The notes beneath the pieces are model-generated. The model did no database searches. It saw only the letters and a list, made by a program, of their open reading frames with translations, and had not been told where the DNA came from. From AP-15 sp963738185 (GTDB lineage: Bacteria; Pseudomonadota; Alphaproteobacteria; ATCC43930; CGMCC-115725), in NCBI GenBank assembly GCA_963738185.1, contig CAVTVA010000003.1, positions 2,790,001 through 2,854,000 of the forward strand: a DNA stretch of 64,000 nucleotides, written 5' to 3'. The position numbers were made by a program, and so were the translations under genes. Each line of letters begins with the position of its first letter. The first letter of the stretch is position 1. Positions 25,756 through 34,316 of this stretch are shown in pieces.

Positions 25756-26966
25756 AAGTCTTTGTCTTTGACCTCTTGGCCTATGGCGAGCAACTCGACC
25801 ATCTAAAGATTGGCAACGAGCTGCCCTATCCGCTGGCGAAACAGCACTTTAAGCCGGCGGTCGCGGCGCGGACCTATGCCGAGCATCTCGCCGCGTGGGA
25901 GGAGCTCGACCGGCTCGGCTACGACGGGGTCGGGTTCAACGAGCACCACTGCTCGCCCTATGGGCTGATGAACTCGCCCAATTTGCTGGCGGCGGCTGCG
26001 GCGCAGCGCACCAAAAACCTGAAACTACTGATCTACGGCAATCTATTGCCGCTGCACGAGCCGCTGCGGCTGGCCGAAGAGCTGGCGATGCTCGACTGCA
26101 TGTCGAACGGGCGGTTGATTTCCGGTTTTGCCCGCGGCATCCCGCGCGAATACCAGGTGCACCATGTGCCGCTCGCCGAATCGCGCGCCCGCTTCGAGGA
26201 GGCGTTCGAGATCATCACCCGCGCCTGGAGCGAGGAGGTGTTTTCGTACCGGGGCCGCTATTGGAGCTACCAGGACGCGGCATTGTGGCCGCGCCCATTG
26301 CAGCAGCCGCGCCCGCCGATCTGGATGCCGATCGTCGGCAGCAAGGAGTCAATAGAGTTCGCCGCCGCGCGCAACCTGCCGATAACCCCGGGCCTCGGCC
26401 GCTCGCGGGGCTTGCGCGACGACATCATCAGCTACTACGCGCGCTGCCTCGAACGCGCCGGCCACCGGATCACCCCGGATCATCTCTCGCTCGGGATCAG
26501 CGCCTACGTGGCGCCCAGCAAGGCCGAGGCGGTGCGCGAGATGGGCCCCTACCACCTCTATTTCAACCGAACCCTGTTCAGCCATGGCAACTTCACCGAA
26601 ACCAGCCGCCAGCGCGAGACCGGGTATGCAAGCGCTGCGTCAACCGACTATGTGCGCCCGGAAAACCGGCGCGCAGCCGAATTCGCGCGCGAGGATTTCC
26701 GCAATCTGACGATGGCCGATGTCGAGCGCCAGGCCGAGGAGATGCCGTGGGGCACGGCGGACGAGGTGACCCGGCGGATCATCGACGCGGCCGACAGCGC
26801 CGGTGCCGACAATGTGCAAATCAGCCTCAACCGCGGGGTCTTGCCGCACGAGATGTTTATCGAGCAGATCCGCCGCTTTGCCCGCGACGTGCTGCCGGCG
26901 TTGCAGGCCCACCGGGTCGCGCGCGTCCCGTTGGCGGACGACGCCCTGCTGCAAGCGGGATCATGA
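25752..26966 (+). CDS. LLM-class flavin-dependent monooxygenase
   Basis: This 404-residue bacterial luciferase-like monooxygenase uses reduced flavin and oxygen to oxidise an organic substrate. The barrel starts at MKVFVFDLLAYGEQL; typical features are GYDGVGFNEHHCSPYGLM, the flavin-contacting LKLLIYGNLLPLHEPLR, and DCMSNGRLISGFARGIPRE. Its ATG overlaps the stop of the serine hydrolase gene (ATGA), so the two are translationally coupled, an unusual pairing that suggests they act on the same compound. The C-terminus meets the convergent Uma2 gene with a six-base overlap. Confidence 0.88.
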   Translation: MKVFVFDLLAYGEQLDHLKIGNELPYPLAKQHFKPAVAARTYAEHLAAWEELDRLGYDGVGFNEHHCSPYGLMNSPNLLAAAAAQRTKNLKLLIYGNLLPLHEPLRLAEELAMLDCMSNGRLISGFARGIPREYQVHHVPLAESRARFEEAFEIITRAWSEEVFSYRGRYWSYQDAALWPRPLQQPRPPIWMPIVGSKESIEFAAARNLPITPGLGRSRGLRDDIISYYARCLERAGHRITPDHLSLGISAYVAPSKAEAVREMGPYHLYFNRTLFSHGNFTETSRQRETGYASAASTDYVRPENRRAAEFAREDFRNLTMADVERQAEEMPWGTADEVTRRIIDAADSAGADNVQISLNRGVLPHEMFIEQIRRFARDVLPALQAHRVARVPLADDALLQAGS

Positions 26967-27515
26967 GGTTGCAGCCCGCGCCCGGGTGGGGTCGAGCTCG
27001 GTATCGTCGTAGATTGCATCGAGGCTGACCTCGACCCCGATAGCGGTGAGACGCAAGATCGCCTGGCCCTCGACGATCTCGTTCGTCCAGCCGGCGGTCG
27101 CTCGGGTGTAGAGGTCGACAAGCCGCTCGTCCTGCTCGACGATTGCGTATTGCTGGATTGACGGCGTGGCGAAATAGTCGAATTTCTTGCGGCCCCGGTC
27201 CTCGCGCTCGGTGCTGGGCGAAATCACCTCGATGACGAGGACGGGTTCTGGAACAATATCGTCGGTGCCAATGACGGGCTGACAGGTTACGACGACATCG
27301 GGATATCGGACCGAAACGCCGGCAATGACCTTGGCGTCATTGGCGAAGGGGCGGCGGCCCGTGCCTCGCAAGACCTGCCGCAGTGCGAAGGCAAGATTCA
27401 TGGTTATCGTCGTATGCCGGAGCGAGGCCCCGGTCATCATCGTGATGACGCCGCCCGCATATTCGTAGCGCTCGGGCTGCTCGCGTTCCCAGGTGAGGAA
27501 CTCGTCCAGCGACAT
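26961..27515 (-). CDS. Uma2-family endonuclease-like protein (DUF820)
   Basis: This is a 184-residue member of the Uma2 (DUF820) family, which has a PD-(D/E)XK nuclease fold; its function in the cell is not established. Visible motifs are YEYAGGVITMMTGAS near the N-terminus, VRYPDVVVTC, and the catalytic-type PVLVIEVISPSTEREDRGRK followed by KFDYFATPSIQQYAIVEQ. All main acidic and lysine residues of the fold appear intact. Its start overlaps the stop of the methyltransferase gene by one base (TGATG), so the two are co-translated. Such genes are abundant in alphaproteobacteria and cyanobacteria and often occur as mobile singletons. Confidence 0.88.
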   Translation of the reverse strand: MSLDEFLTWEREQPERYEYAGGVITMMTGASLRHTTITMNLAFALRQVLRGTGRRPFANDAKVIAGVSVRYPDVVVTCQPVIGTDDIVPEPVLVIEVISPSTEREDRGRKKFDYFATPSIQQYAIVEQDERLVDLYTRATAGWTNEIVEGQAILRLTAIGVEVSLDAIYDDTELDPTRARAATS

Positions 27516-28132
27516 CAGTTTTTCGGCGGTCGTCCGACATCGTTCGAGACTACTCCGTCGCAGCGATCGATGTCCAAACCGGCGGCCTGCGGCAATCGGC
27601 CCAGCGGGCCTGCGAGGGCGGCGATGCGCTGGATCACCGCGGGCCTCGGCCGGGCGACCTCGCCCTGCTCGAAAGCGACGATGCTGAGCCCGGCGAAGGC
27701 TCCGAGCAATTCGCCAGGGCGCAGCAGGAACGAGGGGTTGCGCGGTTGGCCGAAGCGCTCGTTGCCGAGCGCGAAGGTTTCGTAAATCACGACGCCGCCG
27801 GGGGCGAGCGCCGCAGCGATCTCCGGCAACAGCGGCCGGTGCAGGTAGTTCGTCACGACGATCCCGTCATAGCCGCCGCCCAGCGCCCAGCCGGCGCCGG
27901 TTTCGAGATCGATCTGGATGATCTCGCAGCCGGGTTCGGCCCAGGCCTGCAATGCCGAGGTGTCGCGGTCGGCGGCACGAACCCGAAAGCCGTGGTCGCA
28001 CAGCAGCCGCGTGTGGCGGCCGGCGCCGGCCGCCAGGTCGAGCACCAGCCCGCCCGGCCGGACCAGCCGCAAAAACCGCTCGACCCACGCCGAGGGGCCA
28101 ACCGGGCTTGCCGGTTTCGCGTGACTTATCAA
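27515..28132 (-). CDS. Class I SAM-dependent methyltransferase
   Basis: This is a small methyltransferase of 205 residues. The SAM motif is GLVLDLAAGAGRHTRLL (about residues 28-44), followed by the acidic end of strand 2 (VRAADRD) and the post-motif IVVTNYLHRPLLPEIAAAL, where the N-Y-L-H-R-P-L pattern is typical of TehB-like and thiopurine-type small methyltransferases of alphaproteobacteria. The later APGGVVIYETFALGNERFG belongs to the same family. Substrate unknown. It starts 77 bp upstream of, and divergent from, the DUF1178 gene. Confidence 0.82.
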   Translation of the reverse strand: MISHAKPASPVGPSAWVERFLRLVRPGGLVLDLAAGAGRHTRLLCDHGFRVRAADRDTSALQAWAEPGCEIIQIDLETGAGWALGGGYDGIVVTNYLHRPLLPEIAAALAPGGVVIYETFALGNERFGQPRNPSFLLRPGELLGAFAGLSIVAFEQGEVARPRPAVIQRIAALAGPLGRLPQAAGLDIDRCDGVVSNDVGRPPKN

Positions 28133-28209
28133 TGTTGCTGCCCCGAAATGCTGCGGAATTGCGAACGCCTGGGCAGCCGGTGTAAAATGCCCGTCAGGAG
28201 GTCTGCTCG

Positions 28210-28624
28210 ATGATCCTGTTCACCTTGCGCTGCGCTCGGGACCACGAGTTCGAAGCGTGGTTCCGCGACGGCGACGGGTTTGCGGCGCAGCACGCGGCCG
28301 GCGAGATTGCCTGTCCTCACTGCGGCGACAACTCGGTCGAAAAGGCGGTGATGGCGCCCCGGCTCGGCCGCTCGCGCGAGGCCGTTCCACCGCCGGTGGC
28401 GCTGGCCCAGATGCGCAAGGCGCTCACTGAGATGCGCCGGCAGATCGAGAACTCACTGCGACTACGTCGGCAACCGATTTGCCGAGGAAGCCCGCAAAAT
28501 TCATTATGGCGAGAGCGATCCGCACGGCATTTATGGCGAGGCGAGCGACGCCGAGTTGCGCGAATTGACCGACGAGGGGATCAAATTCGGCCAGATCCCG
28601 TGGATCCCGCCGACCGACGGGTGA
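28210..28624 (+). CDS. DUF1178 family protein (one frameshift)
   Basis: This is a conserved alphaproteobacterial protein of unknown function, about 137 residues after correction. The N-terminus MILFTLRCARDHEFEAWFR and CPHCGDNSVEKAVMAP match the family, including a zinc-ribbon-like Cys pair. The frame breaks near 28453-28455: AACTCACTGCGAC has one base too many, and after removing it the sequence reads CDYVGNRFAEEARKIHYGE and IPWIPPTD, the expected C-terminus, ending at TGA 28622-28624. Without correction the protein would run out of frame to 28665. The gene is convergent with ubiG, 13 bp away. Confidence 0.85.
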
Positions 28625-28637
28625 GCATGCCGGCGCC

Positions 28638-29378
28638 TCATTGCCGTACCGCCATGACCAGGTAATTGACCGCAACATCGCGCGACAGCCGCCATTCGCC
28701 GCGGAGCGGGTCATACGACATCCCGGCGATCTCGGTGGTGCGCAGATGGCTGCGGCGCAAGCCGAGGATCAATTCGGATGGCCGCAGGAACTTGCGCCAG
28801 TCGTGGGTGCCGCGCGGCAACCATCCGAGGATGTACTCGGCGCCGACGATCGCGAGCGCGAATGATCGGGCGGTGCGGTTCAAGGTGGCAGCAATGATCG
28901 CCCCATCCGGCACAGTCAATCGGTCGAGCGAGCGCCAGAACATATCGCGGTCGGCGACATGCTCGATCACCTCGAGCGCCAGCACGACGTCGAAGCGCTC
29001 GTCCATTTGGGCAAGCGATTCGGCGGCGGCGACCCGATAGTCGATCGGCAGACCGGCCGCCTGCGCGTGGGTCCGCGCCGCGGCGATGGCTTCGGGTCCG
29101 GCATCGATGCCGGTCACCGCAAATCCGAGCCGCGCCATCGGCTCGGCGACCAGGCCGCCGCCGCACCCGATGTCGAGCAGGGTCAGCCCGGCAAACGGCC
29201 GCAATTCACCGGGATCGCGCCCGAAATGCTGGATCAGGCGGGAGCGGATAAAGCCGAGCCGGGTCGGGTTGAGCCGGTGCAGCGGGCGGAAGCTGCCCTC
29301 CGGGTCCCACCAGGCATCGGCCTGCACGGCAAACCGCGCGAGTTCCGCCTCGTCGACGGTGGCGCCGCTGGCGAGCAC
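28638..29378 (-). CDS. ubiG: Ubiquinone biosynthesis O-methyltransferase
   Basis: UbiG methylates the two hydroxyl groups introduced during ubiquinone synthesis (2-polyprenyl-6-hydroxyphenol and 3-demethylubiquinol). This copy has 246 residues. Features are AWWDPEGSFRPLHRLNPTRL near the N-terminus, the SAM motif LLDIGCGGGLVAEPMARLG, GIDAGPEAIAAAR, VVLALEVIEHVADRDMFWRS and the C-terminal THDWRKFLRPSEL. A GTG at 29378, eight bases after GGAGG, is the best start because no ATG lies between it and the conserved region. It is divergent from lysC, with 108 bp between them, an order often seen in alphaproteobacteria. Confidence 0.95.
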   Translation of the reverse strand: MLASGATVDEAELARFAVQADAWWDPEGSFRPLHRLNPTRLGFIRSRLIQHFGRDPGELRPFAGLTLLDIGCGGGLVAEPMARLGFAVTGIDAGPEAIAAARTHAQAAGLPIDYRVAAAESLAQMDERFDVVLALEVIEHVADRDMFWRSLDRLTVPDGAIIAATLNRTARSFALAIVGAEYILGWLPRGTHDWRKFLRPSELILGLRRSHLRTTEIAGMSYDPLRGEWRLSRDVAVNYLVMAVRQ

Positions 29379-29486
29379 GACTCGATCCTCCCCGTTAAGC
29401 CTTCGGCCGGATGGCCTAAGGAGCCAGAATGGAGTATGTGGTCGATCTCGCAGCCCGGCAACGCTTCGGATGGTGTTCAGGCGGAC

Positions 29487-30707
29487 ATGGCGCGCCTCGT
29501 GCAGAAGTTCGGCGGCACCTCGCTTGCCGATGTCGAGAGAATTAACGCCGTTGCCCGCCGCGTCGGCCGTGAAGTCGATGCCGGCAACGAGGTGGCGGTG
29601 GTTGTCTCGGCGATGGCCGGCGTGACCAACCAACTGGTCGAGTGGACCCGTGAGACGAGCCGGCTGCATGACGCGCGCGAATACGATGTCGTCGTCTCCT
29701 CGGGCGAGCAGGTGACCGCCGGTCTGTTGGCGCTGGCGCTGCAAAACCTTGGGATCGACGCACGCTCCTGGCTCGGCTGGCAGGTGCCGATCCGCACCGA
29801 CGGCGTGCACGGCAAGGCGCGCATCGAAGCGATCGAGGTGACCGAGATCGGCCGCCGCCTCGCCGCCGGCCAGGTCGCGGTGATGGCCGGCTTCCAGGGC
29901 ATCGACCCGCGCGGGCGGATCACCACCCTCGGCCGCGGCGGCTCCGACACCTCGGCGGTGGCGCTCGCCGCGGCGCTCAAAGCCGACCGCTGCGATATCT
30001 TTACCGATGTCGACGGGGTCTACACCAGCGATCCGCGCATCGTTGCGAAAGCGCGCAAGCTCGGTAGGATCACCTACGAAGAAATGTTGGAGATGGCCTC
30101 GCAGGGCGCCAAGGTGCTGCAAACGCGCTCGGTCGAGATGGCGATGAACCACCGGGTGCGGGTCCAGGTGTTGTCGAGCTTTCGCGACATTCCTGGAACC
30201 CTTGTCGTCGACGAGGAAGAGATTGTGGAACAGCAGGTCGTGAGCGGCATCGCCTACAGCCGCGACGAAGCCAAGATCACGGTGCAAAAGGTGGCCGACC
30301 GGCCGGGTGTGGCAGCCGCCATTTTCGGCCCGCTCGCCGACCATGCGATCAATGTCGACATGATCGTGCAGAACGTCTCGGAGGACGGCCGCGCCGACCT
30401 GACCTTCACTGTCGCGCGGGCCGATCTCGACCGGGCGGTCGCGGTGTTGGGCGAGCGGCGCGAGCTGCTCGGGTTCGCCGCCTTAAAACCCGATTCGAAC
30501 GTGGTCAAAATCTCGGTGATCGGCGTCGGCATGCGCAGCCATGCCGGCGTTGCCCAGCAGATGTTTCGCACGCTCGCGGAGAAGGGCATCAATATTCAGG
30601 TGATCTCAACTTCGGAGATCAAGGTCAGCGTTCTGATCGCCGCCGAATACACCGAGCTCGCGTTGCGGGCGCTGCACACCGCCTATGGGCTCGACGCCGC
30701 GGGATGA
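29487..30707 (+). CDS. lysC: Aspartate kinase
   Basis: This phosphorylates aspartate in the first step to lysine, threonine, methionine and diaminopimelate. It has 406 residues. The kinase domain begins MARLVQKFGGTSLADVERIN and contains VVSSGEQVTAGLLALAL, GFQGIDPRGRITTLGRGGSD and DIFTDVDGVYTSDPRIV. Two ACT domains follow, ITVQKVADRPGVAAAIFGPL and VVKISVIGVGMRSHAGVAQQ, the second ending in INIQVISTSEIKVSVLI, the usual site for feedback inhibition by lysine and/or threonine. The ATG at 29487 fits the family N-terminus. It overlaps the next gene by four bases (ATGA), so expression is linked to the nitronate monooxygenase and ptsP. Confidence 0.96.
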   Translation: MARLVQKFGGTSLADVERINAVARRVGREVDAGNEVAVVVSAMAGVTNQLVEWTRETSRLHDAREYDVVVSSGEQVTAGLLALALQNLGIDARSWLGWQVPIRTDGVHGKARIEAIEVTEIGRRLAAGQVAVMAGFQGIDPRGRITTLGRGGSDTSAVALAAALKADRCDIFTDVDGVYTSDPRIVAKARKLGRITYEEMLEMASQGAKVLQTRSVEMAMNHRVRVQVLSSFRDIPGTLVVDEEEIVEQQVVSGIAYSRDEAKITVQKVADRPGVAAAIFGPLADHAINVDMIVQNVSEDGRADLTFTVARADLDRAVAVLGERRELLGFAALKPDSNVVKISVIGVGMRSHAGVAQQMFRTLAEKGINIQVISTSEIKVSVLIAAEYTELALRALHTAYGLDAAG

Positions 30708-31855
30708 CCCGAGGCATCGCGCCAGCGGCACTTGCAACGGACAGGGGGCGCATAGCGAGCGCGGCGGGTTCCGGGCGCCGCGATTGCCGCGCCGAGCTCG
30801 ATCGGCTTTGGACCCGCGGCCGCGGGGTGCTGGGGTGCGACATTGCCATCATGGGCGGGGCGATGACCTGGGTGTCGGAGCGCCATCTCGTGGCAGCCAT
30901 CTCGAATGCCGGCGGGTTTGGCGTGATCGCCTCGGGAGCAATGACACCCGAGCTGCTCGCCGCCGAGATCGCCGCGACCAAGGCGCTGACCGAGAGGCCC
31001 TTCGGCGTCAATCTGATCACCCTGCACCCGCGGCTGATCGAGCTGATCGAGGTCTGCGCCGACCACCAGGTCAGTCATGTCGTATTGGCCGGCGGGCTGC
31101 CGAGCGGTGCGGCGATGCGCCGGATCAAGGAGGGCGGGGCGCGGGTGATCTGTTTTGCCCCGGCGCTCGGCTTCGCGCGCAAGCTGGTGCGGATGGGCGC
31201 CGATGCGATCGTCATCGAGGGCAGCGAGGCCGGCGGCCATGTTGGGCCGGTTTCGACCGGCGTCTTGGCGCAGGAAATTTTACCGCATCTGGGCGACGTT
31301 CCGGTGTTCGTCGCCGGCGGCATCGGGCGCGGCGAGGCGATGCTCGCCTATCTCGAAATGGGTGCCTCCGGCGTCCAGCTCGGCACCCGCTTTGTGTGCG
31401 CTGCTGAGTCGATCGCCCATCCGCGCTTCAAGCAGGCGTTTATCCGCGCCGCCGCGCGCGACGCTGTCACCTCGCTGCAGCTCGATCCGCGCTTCCCGGT
31501 GATCCCGGTGCGCGCCCTGGCCAATCCGGCGACCGAGCGGTTTCTCGCGGTGCAGCGCCAAGTGATCGGCCGGTTTGCCCGTGGCGAGGTCTCGCAAAAA
31601 GACGCGCAGCTTGAGATCGAGCATTTCTGGGCCGGCGCGCTGCGCCGCGCGGTCGTCGACGGCGACATCGAAGCGGGCTCGCTGATGGCCGGGCAGAGCG
31701 TCGGCTTCGTGACCCGCGAGCAGAGCACCGCCGAAATCCTGGCCGAGCTGATCGGTCAGGCGGTTGCGATGCTCGCCGCCCGCGGCGAAGCGGCCGGCCA
31801 CCCGGTCGCCGCCAGGCTGGCGGCTTGGCCGGAAGGCCGGGGTGCCCCGGGATGA
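30704..31855 (+). CDS. Nitronate monooxygenase (2-nitropropane dioxygenase family)
   Basis: This FMN enzyme of the class I NMO/FabK fold oxidises alkyl nitronates such as 3-nitropropionate. The core starts near residue 45 with CDIAIMGGAMTWVSERHLVA and AISNAGGFGVIASGAM. The flavin-phosphate and substrate sites appear as VVLAGGLPSGAAMRRIKEGG, VIEGSEAGGHVG and VFVAGGIGRGEAMLAYLEMG. The catalytic His is within EAGGHVG. The first about 40 residues are not conserved, so a start further downstream is possible, although the ATG at 30704 overlaps the lysC stop. It also overlaps ptsP by four bases, making an unusual lysC-NMO-ptsP coupled unit. Confidence 0.88.
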   Translation: MTRGIAPAALATDRGRIASAAGSGRRDCRAELDRLWTRGRGVLGCDIAIMGGAMTWVSERHLVAAISNAGGFGVIASGAMTPELLAAEIAATKALTERPFGVNLITLHPRLIELIEVCADHQVSHVVLAGGLPSGAAMRRIKEGGARVICFAPALGFARKLVRMGADAIVIEGSEAGGHVGPVSTGVLAQEILPHLGDVPVFVAGGIGRGEAMLAYLEMGASGVQLGTRFVCAAESIAHPRFKQAFIRAAARDAVTSLQLDPRFPVIPVRALANPATERFLAVQRQVIGRFARGEVSQKDAQLEIEHFWAGALRRAVVDGDIEAGSLMAGQSVGFVTREQSTAEILAELIGQAVAMLAARGEAAGHPVAARLAAWPEGRGAPG

Positions 31856-34155
31856 CCGAGGCCGGGATCACCGAAATCCGAATGACCGAGGCGCCTGGCG
31901 GCAGCAGCGGACCCCGCCGGCTGCTGCGCCGGCTGCGCGACATCATGGCGGGCTCCGCCACCGCCCAGGAGCGGCTCGACCGCATCGTGCGCATTGTCGC
32001 CGCCGAGATGGTCGCCGAGGTCTGCTCGGTCTATGTGATGCGCGCCGGCGAGGTGCTCGAGCTGTTCGCCACCGAAGGGCTGCGGCCCGAGGCCGTGCAC
32101 CGCACCCGGCTGCGGGTTGGCGAGGGGCTCGTCGGATTGATCGCGGCGACGGCCCGCCCGCTGGTGTTGGCCGATGCCCAGGCCCACCCTGAATTTGTCT
32201 ATCGGCCCGAGACCGGCGAGGAAATTTATCATTCGCTGTTAGGCGTGCCGATGCTGCGCGGCGGCCGGGTCCTCGGCGTGCTCGTGGTGCAGAACCGGAC
32301 CCTGCGCCATTACGACGAAGACGAGATCGAGCTATTGCAGACGATCGCGATGATCCTCGCCGAGCTGGTCGCCGGCGGTGAGCTCGTCAACCCGCTCGAA
32401 ATCGCGCAGAGCCACGCCGGCGGGGTGCTGCCGGCCCGGTTGGTTGGGGTTCGGCTCAATCCCGGGCTGGCGATCGGGCCCGCGGTGCTGCATGAGCCGC
32501 GCCTGCCGATCCGCCAAATCATCGCCGAGGACGCCGCGGCCGAACTCGGGCGGCTGCGGCAGGCGGTCACCGCGATGCGTGAGGCGATCGACCGGCTGCT
32601 GGTGGCGAGCCGCGGTCTCGGCGATGGCGAGCACCGCGACATCCTCGAAACCTACCGCATGTTCGCCGACGACCGAGGGTGGATCGCGCGCATCGCCGAT
32701 GCGATCCGCAGCGGCCTCACCGCCGAGGCGGCGGTGCACAAGGTGCGTGACGAGACCAGCACCCGGATGATGCAGGCGAGCGACCCGTACTTGCGCGAGC
32801 GCCTGGTCGATCTCGAGGATCTGGCGAACCGTTTGCAGCAGCACCTGTCGGATCAGCCGCCCACCGCCGCCTGGGCCGAGCTGCCGGCCGAGTTTGTGCT
32901 GGTCGCCCGCGCGATGGGCCCGGCCGAGCTCCTCGATTACGCGCAGCGCCGGATCATCGGCCTGGTGCTTGAAGAAGGCTCGCCGACCGCGCATGTGGCG
33001 ATCGTCGCGCGGGCGCTCGACATCCCGGTCGTCGGCCGGGTCGACGACGCGGTGAGCCGGATCGAGAATGGCGACATTATCATCGTCGATGGCGATCACG
33101 CGCAAATCCTGATCCGGCCGAGCGCCGACATTCAGCAATCGACGGCGGCGGCAGTCGCGGCGCGCAGCCGCCGGCGCGCCGTTTACGACAGCCTGCGCAG
33201 CGCCCCGGCAATCACCCGCGACGGGGTCCGCATCAGGCTTTTGCTGAACGCCGGGCTGTTGCTCGACATGCCGCAGCTGGCGGCGACCGGGGCGGAGGGG
33301 GTGGGGCTGTTTCGCACCGAAATCCCGTTTATGGTGCGCGACACCTTTCCCGCGGTCGCGGAGCAGACCGAATTTTACCGCGACGTCTTCGAGCAGGCCG
33401 ACGGGCGCCAGGTGGTGTTCCGCACTCTCGACATCGGCGGCGACAAGCTGCTGCCGTACCTGCCGCATGCGGTCGAGGACAATCCGGCGATGGGCTGGCG
33501 GGCGATTCGCATCGGGCTCGACCGGCCGGCGATGCTGCGCGAGCAGCTGCGCGCGTTGGTGCGCGCCGCCGGGGGGCGCGATCTCTTTGTCAAATTTCCG
33601 ATGGTCGCCGAGATCCCCGAGCTCGAGCGGGCCCGTGCGCTGCTCGATCGGGAGCTTGCCCGGGTCGCCGGGGAAGGCCGCACGCCCCCTGCTTCGGTCA
33701 AGATCGGCGTCATGCTTGAGGTGCCGGCGCTGTTGTGGCAATTGCCGGCGTTGTGCCGGCGGATCGATTTTTTGTCGATCGGCACCAACGACCTCTTACA
33801 GTTTCTGTTCGCCTGCGATCGCGGCAACCCCCGGCTCGCCGACCGCTACGATCCGCTCTCGGCGCCGATGCTGGCGCTGCTGCGCGAAGTCGTCGCCCAG
33901 ACCCGCGCCGCCGCGGTGCCGCTCAGCATGTGCGGCGAGATGGCAGGCAATCCGGTCGAGGCGATGGTGCTGATCGCCCTCGGCTTTCGCACCTTGTCGA
34001 TGACCGGGACCGCGATCGGCCCGGTCAAGACAATGATCCGCAGCCTCGACGCCGCCGCGCTGGCTGCGTATGTCAATGAAATCGGCGGCCGGCCGGACCA
34101 TTCGCTCAGACCCAAGCTCGAAGCTTACGCCCGCGATCACGCCATCGCGTTGTAA
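31852..34155 (+). CDS. ptsP: Phosphoenolpyruvate-protein phosphotransferase of the nitrogen PTS (EI-Ntr)
   Basis: This is the first enzyme of the regulatory nitrogen phosphotransfer chain: it takes phosphate from PEP and passes it to NPr. It has 767 residues. An N-terminal GAF domain (about residues 25-165, with VGEGLVGLIAATARPLVLAD and YHSLLGVPMLRGGRVLGVL) is the nitrogen sensor. The EI half has the phosphohistidine segment GSPTAHVAIVARALDIPVVG, the PEP-binding GVGLFRTEIPFM, FRTLDIGGDKLLPYLPH and IGTNDLLQFLFACDRG, and the C-terminal catalytic Cys in SMCGEMAGNP. All expected motifs are present. Its ATG at 31852 overlaps the preceding stop. prfA, which often follows ptsP, is not here. Confidence 0.95.
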   Translation: MTEAGITEIRMTEAPGGSSGPRRLLRRLRDIMAGSATAQERLDRIVRIVAAEMVAEVCSVYVMRAGEVLELFATEGLRPEAVHRTRLRVGEGLVGLIAATARPLVLADAQAHPEFVYRPETGEEIYHSLLGVPMLRGGRVLGVLVVQNRTLRHYDEDEIELLQTIAMILAELVAGGELVNPLEIAQSHAGGVLPARLVGVRLNPGLAIGPAVLHEPRLPIRQIIAEDAAAELGRLRQAVTAMREAIDRLLVASRGLGDGEHRDILETYRMFADDRGWIARIADAIRSGLTAEAAVHKVRDETSTRMMQASDPYLRERLVDLEDLANRLQQHLSDQPPTAAWAELPAEFVLVARAMGPAELLDYAQRRIIGLVLEEGSPTAHVAIVARALDIPVVGRVDDAVSRIENGDIIIVDGDHAQILIRPSADIQQSTAAAVAARSRRRAVYDSLRSAPAITRDGVRIRLLLNAGLLLDMPQLAATGAEGVGLFRTEIPFMVRDTFPAVAEQTEFYRDVFEQADGRQVVFRTLDIGGDKLLPYLPHAVEDNPAMGWRAIRIGLDRPAMLREQLRALVRAAGGRDLFVKFPMVAEIPELERARALLDRELARVAGEGRTPPASVKIGVMLEVPALLWQLPALCRRIDFLSIGTNDLLQFLFACDRGNPRLADRYDPLSAPMLALLREVVAQTRAAAVPLSMCGEMAGNPVEAMVLIALGFRTLSMTGTAIGPVKTMIRSLDAAALAAYVNEIGGRPDHSLRPKLEAYARDHAIAL

Positions 34156-34316
34156 GGCGTCACTCGAATGCAGGAACGTCGGCGGCCGCCGTGCGATTCA
34201 TCACCGAGCGGCGCGACGGCGGGCGATCGCGCCGTCGGCTGCGCGCCCACGCCTGTTGTGCGCTGCCCAAAGAGTTTATATGCGTGCTATGCGAAATCGC
34301 CCGAGCGAGGTTGATC

